From: Hydractinia symbiolongicarpus
Taxonomy: Eukaryota; Cnidaria; Hydrozoa; Anthoathecata; Hydractiniidae
Assembly: GCF_029227915.1 (NCBI RefSeq)
Contig: NC_079878.1
Span: forward strand, 7,254,001-7,318,000
Direction of reading: 5' to 3'
DNA: 64,000 nt
Below are positions 59,316 through 64,000 of the stretch, one piece after another. The first letter of the stretch is position 1; each line of letters starts with the position of its first letter. The translations under genes were made by a program, and so were the position numbers. Under the pieces are notes generated by a model that was not told the DNA's origin, searched no databases, and saw only the letters and a list, made by a program, of their open reading frames with translations.

Positions 59316-62143
59316 TTCTCGTGATAATTTAATCAGGGTTTAACCATTTGTAGTAATATAATTTCTTTTTAAATATGTGAGTTTGTAGAATTGCGTTGTC
59401 CACTAGGTCAATGCTACTACCAATCGAAAACATAAAGTCAAATTTTTATTGTAATCTACTTGTATATTATTCAGTGTGTATTCATGTTCTTCTTTCAATT
59501 AAATTACTTCTGAAATCTTTTTTTATTATTTCTGTTCAAAACTAAAGGTTATTAGAGTACACAACCCCGTCTCTTTTTTAACTTTTTGATAACGGCAATC
59601 CCAATATAAAAAAGTTAAAAAAAGAGCCCTATGGAAGAGCTTGCAAAATGCACTGGTGATTAAAATTTGAGGATATAGTAACTTAATACCGGATGAAACA
59701 GTCTTATTGCGCAAAATGGATTTTTTTTTTCGCTTGTCAAAAGTTTATCGTGGTTATTTCTAACGCCCTTAGACCCAGAAGCCCGGTTATTTATGTAGCA
59801 GGAAGGACGGAATACCAAGATTTCTTGGACATCTTTAGCAGCATGCGGGGGAAAAAACTTGTGGTTCACGAGTGACTTTATCTTTTACGTGAATAAACTC
59901 TTGTAAATCTGCCGGATAAAACCTGATTTAATCAAATTAAAAGTTTTTATTAGCTACAATCCTGGAGAAAAATTTTTTAAGACAAAAGGTAATTTTTTCC
60001 CCATTCTTTAAATATGGAAAAGAGTGTCAAACAGTTAATGCTCTGCAGGCGGCGAAGTCGCTGCTTTTCCACACATAGTCAGCCAGACAGCGTTGTAAAG
60101 TTGCAAGTCACATTCTCTGGCACGCCTGCACACCGAAAGAATAAACGTCGGGGCCCATAAAGACACCAGAGTTCGTGAAAATTGACCATGCTGACGTCAG
60201 CAACAATTAGCACATTCAAAGAATTTGGAATTTATTAAAAACTCTAAGTCCACTCTGGACATGGACAAGTCCAAAATGTGTGAATCTAATACAGAAATAG
60301 CCTGCACAATTACTTGTGGGTTTTTTTCGAGTATTTGCCAATATCTAAGGCTCTAAGAGGCATGGGTCCTAAAAATTTGGCGTGCAGGTGTCTAATTTCT
60401 AAATATAGAAACTTGAGCAGTCAGCAAAGCAAAAAAAAATTGTTGAGGAACGGCAAATGGGGCGACATCTCACCCTCGGACCGACTAGGGAATACGCTTT
60501 CGATTTATGGAATTCAAAAATTTTAATTGTCTCAGTGAAATTTTTGGATTTGTCAAACGAAGAAAAAATGCCAAAAAATGGTAATACGTGATCGAATTTG
60601 TCGAATTCAATAAATCGAATGCAGCAAAATGGATTGTGCATCGTGTGAAGGTTTTGAAATAGATAAATCGCATCGACAGAATGGACTGTGTATCGCTGCT
60701 TAATATGTTAGTTGTGTAAACCGTGATATCAAAAGCTATCAAACATATGGCATTCGTTAACTACTAGCAAGCAATCCTCTGAATGCAAGCACATTAGTCA
60801 TATCTTTTTCTGATACTTTATCGAAAGAAATTTTAGCGACAAACATTTTTTCAGAATTTCGCAGATTTTTCGAAAAATCACGAAATGTTCCGAACCGAAA
60901 TATTCAACCCCGTGAATTCTTTTTTTAAAATGCCTAGGCTGAAAAAAAATCCCCGTGAAACAAATTCCACTCTAAACCACAGAAGAGAAATGATGCAGGT
61001 GTAGAGAATAAGGGACCATTTAATAATTAACGTAACACCCAAATTCGCCATCTATTACCACCCCAACTTCCTACCCCTTGTAACGCATCGTAATAAATCT
61101 AGTACCAGCAGCCATCCACTCCCATCCACATCCTTTTTCAAAGTTAGGGCATTTGACATAAGATTAAGAATACTCCTTTCTATTCCCTTATCCCTAAAAA
61201 CCCACCTACTCCTTATTTTTCTTAACTGTTCGTTACAAAAACGATCACACTTCACCCATCAGGCGTTACGTAATTACTGATGACCCAAGTCATGACAAAT
61301 CAATCCATTTAGAGCTCTATAGACTGGATAAAAAAACAAAAAAAGAGGAATTCACGAAATAAAATGTCTACTCTTTTGTGCTTAATTGTAAGGGGGGGGA
61401 GGGGTGGAATAAGCAGGGGGTGGAATAAACAGGGTCATAATATAATGACCTAAGGGGGTTTTACGAAATTTTCTGTAAAATGGGGAGGGGGGATAAAACG
61501 ACTAACTTTAAATAAACTAACACTAGTGAAACAAACATAACAATGCTTTGACATGTTTAAGGAATAAACTGTGCTGACATTTTGTTGATATTAATTATTT
61601 TTCACCTGTAAATAGTATTTGTTCTTGAGATTTGTTCCAAAATAGAGTTGTGTTTTGATTTTAAGAAAAAATGCTGCTTTGTGATATCTAAAAAACTTAT
61701 TATGGGGGAGGGGGGGGGGGGGGGGGGGGGGGTGATAATAAAATGAGGAGGTGGGTCTCATTCTCAAATTTCAATAAAGGGGGGGGGGGGTCTTCTCAAA
61801 TGATTTTAGGGGTGAAAAATTCGAAAAAGTGCAATTTATTATTTTATATTACCGAAAGTTCAAGGGACCCAAGAAGCTAACGGTAATTTTAGCCTTGGTC
61901 AACTTCCCAACTTTTCATGCTGGCCAAATAATAATAAAAAATAAGAAAAGAAATAAAATAATTCATGTAAAGATATCTTGGACCTTAATTTTAGGTTATT
62001 TAGGAGATCTTATAATTAAGAAGCATTATACACTCTATGAAGAGAACCTAAAACAATGACCAATACTAACCCAAAATTGGGAAAGTTTTCTGTAGAAACT
62101 AAACTGTTGCGTCTATAATTTAAAGCATTGTTTTGCACGATTT
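59316..62143. other. Intergenic, no gene recognised
   Basis: The 3' flank of the CDCA3-like gene (ATTAAA near 59499) is followed by repeat-rich DNA: a GC-richer patch at 60030-60200, a GCGAAATT island near 60840-60910, and long G-runs at 61390-61500 and 61690-61790. No supported exon was found. Confidence 0.4.
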
Positions 62144-62244
62144 CAGCCTGGTTTCCACTATTGACAAAAGCATAAGCAACACGCGTTCACACATGGATTT
62201 TATCATGCTTATGTTTACGCTTGTCACTAGTGGAAACCAGGCTT
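62144..62244. mobile_element. Small foldback (MITE-like) element
   Basis: AGCCTGGTTTCCACTA at 62145-62160 is the exact complement of 62228-62243. Inside, CATAAGC and GCTTATG words extend the pairing imperfectly. About 100 bp, non-coding. Confidence 0.6.
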
Positions 62245-62576
62245 TAAATTTATCAAACTAAAATTTACAGCAGCTCTATATATTTGAAATTCCGTGTATA
62301 CTTTCGTGAATATTTTGGTCATTCAAGTTGAGTGATATATACAAAATATCTACATTTTTCACGTTTGAGAAGGTGGTCTTCTAATAAAACAGTTCGCACA
62401 AGCGACCAATAAGCTGTGGCGATATCACAATATTATCCATTTCAGTTCTTTACAAATATTTGCTCATCAACTTTTTTTATTTGAATACCCGCTGTGATGA
62501 GGAAGGCGACTTTTATATTCTAGATAACATCAAATTCAGGTAACCACGTCCGTTTTCTTCCATCTCCAACAATCTT

Positions 62577-63208
62577 TTATGATGGTTCAGGAAAATTGAA
62601 ACAAAAACCGTACGATTTTTCGCTGGTAGGTGAACAGGTTGGCTGAAAGTAAATAGAATTAGAAAAATTACTTAAAAATCTTGCGTCACTTAAACAATGC
62701 AAACTACATTTATCATGAACGACGCAAAACTATGAAAATAGCTTCATTAGTTGTCGTATTAATGTCGTGAAATTGTTACACCATTATATCTGACTTCTCT
62801 CTTAAGTAGCCTTTCACATGCACCCGACATCAGTTTTCATGGAGTTTTCATTTCATTTCATTCTTTGTACACATGCACAGTAACTTTTTGTACAGGCGCA
62901 ACAGTTTCATCTAGGGTAAATCTTGTTTACGTGAATGCTTTAAAGGGCGAAATAGTAACATCGAAATGAGTCCCACCTCGCCGAAATCACGTAAACAGAC
63001 TGAGACATTGAAAATAATAATTACAGTTTCTTATTAGAGTAAAAATCTAGATTAAAGGAGTGTAGGGTGGGGTGGAGTGGGGTATAGTTTCATTATGAAA
63101 TAGAAACGCCATCTTCACTATAAACACTTACCATGTCATTGGATTTCTTCTTTATAAACACACTTTCTTTAAGTTTGTTTTCGTCGGTAGCCGTGAAAGA
63201 AGGTGGAA
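62577..63208 (-). CDS. Possible 3' end of an unidentified gene (two exons)
   Basis: Minus strand. An exon at 63208-63132 has a good acceptor (TTTTTTTTACAG), one open frame and a donor (ATG|GTAAGT) ending in phase 0. It could join 62642-62577, which has a good acceptor and reads 21 codons to a TAA. The first exon contains DENKLKESVFIKKKSNDM. I recognise no family, and earlier exons may lie beyond the window. A longer open frame in another phase of the second exon is incompatible with the donor phase. Confidence 0.35.
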
Positions 63209-64000
63209 CTGTAAAAAAAAATTAAGAGATGCAACAGACAAGCAGATATCGAGCAATTTCACATAGATGCAGATTTTCAAAGATGTATTTAGAGCAGACT
63301 TGGTGAGACACTCAACTGTATAGTTTGCCGAACTATCTAAAAGGAATTAATTGTCGCGGGTATTAATTTTTGTGTCAATTTAGGTCCTGCAAATATTATT
63401 TCGTAAATTCGCGAAAATTAATTCCCGCAAAAGTTAGATTTTCTCTCCTATCATTAACAATAACACTATATAATTTTTTTGTAATTTATATTGAAATTTT
63501 AAGTTTAACAGCCTTTATGTTATGTCTCAACCTTTGGAAAACGGAATTGACTGAGAAACGAAATATCATCACCTTTTTTCGCGAAATTCGCGATATTTAA
63601 TTCTTGCAAAATATTAAGACCAGCCAATTTTGCGAAGATTGATTCTTACGAAAACAAAATTTTATTTATCAGGTTTACAAACCTAATATCAGTTACTATA
63701 GCCTGTGTTCCACAACAAGGATATATGTGTTATTCTACGCAAAATATCTTTCAATAGCGGACATCCAAGTTTTTCACTCGTGTAGGGGGTTCATGAAATA
63801 ATTTCCGTTGTGTTTCATTTCGTTAAATACACATCTAGAAGAAACGTCGCATTGACAAACACTTATTTTCTACAACTCCATGTACTCCACACTATGAAAT
63901 ACGTAAGATTTTCTTCTTCAACCTGTATGGTTCACACCTCTCAGCTCACCAAGCTTTACTATCAAACTACACAGAGACAATCAACAAAAGGTGTGATATC
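63209..64000. other. Right edge, nothing recognised
   Basis: It contains a GCGAAATT-type repeat island at about 63395-63660. No supported exon was found on either strand. Confidence 0.4.

Noticed and set aside
62520-62642. Longer open frame in the last exon candidate (ending LNLMLSRI)
   Set aside because: Its phase does not fit the phase-0 donor of the only neighbouring exon I can support.

Overview
This is a window of nuclear DNA from an AT-rich animal genome. Genes are split by many GT-AG introns (one probable GC-AG), and the spaces between and inside genes are full of transposon debris. The gene set (CAT amino-acid transporter, TTLL10-like ligase, CDCA3-like mitotic protein, Mab-21/cGAS-like protein, galaxin-like secreted repeat protein) fits a metazoan. 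The galaxin-like protein and the style of repeats suggest a cnidarian. That assignment is an inference, and I cannot name the species.

I reconstructed five protein-coding genes by eye from splice sites, and the codon phase agrees across the junctions I chose. (1) Minus strand, 9414 to 1085: a Mab-21/cGAS-like nucleotidyltransferase, seven coding exons, with an N-terminal membrane anchor and one in-frame TGA. (2) Plus strand, 23685-27624: a cationic amino-acid transporter of the CAT type, six exons, complete. (3) Plus strand, 35696-37168: a secreted, very Arg- and Cys-rich protein of 14 galaxin-like repeats, with a TATA promoter and a 5' UTR exon. (4) Minus strand, 55192 to 41515: a TTLL10-type tubulin ligase-like protein with an NlpC/P60-like N-terminal domain, 17 exons, four of which lie in a 2,216-bp tandem duplication. 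(5) Plus strand, 57604-59315: a CDCA3/Tome-1-like mitotic regulator with a CCAAT-CCAAT-CHR promoter. A sixth, poorly supported minus-strand gene end lies at 62577-63208.

Layout: 1-9.4 kb is the cGAS-like gene. 9.4-23.1 kb is a transposon graveyard: a MADF/BESS-like remnant, a USP-like fragment, a PIF/Harbinger transposase, a protein-primed polymerase-B (Polinton/Maverick-like) relic, a LINE RT fragment and a hAT/TTF fragment. 23.7-27.6 kb is the transporter. 31.4-34.05 kb is a head-to-tail array of four non-autonomous Helitrons. 35.4-37.2 kb is the galaxin-like gene. A 17-bp minisatellite lies at 39.2-39.55 kb. 41.5-55.2 kb is the TTLL10-like gene. 57.4-59.3 kb is the CDCA3-like gene. 59.3-64 kb is mostly repeat-rich intergenic DNA.

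The genes are unrelated and form no operon or pathway. The most interesting points are the membrane-anchored cGAS-like protein with its TGA inside a cysteine cluster, the NlpC/P60-TTLL10 fusion carrying a frame-breaking exon duplication, the Helitron array rich in TGACGTCA sites, and the mammalian-style cell-cycle promoter.
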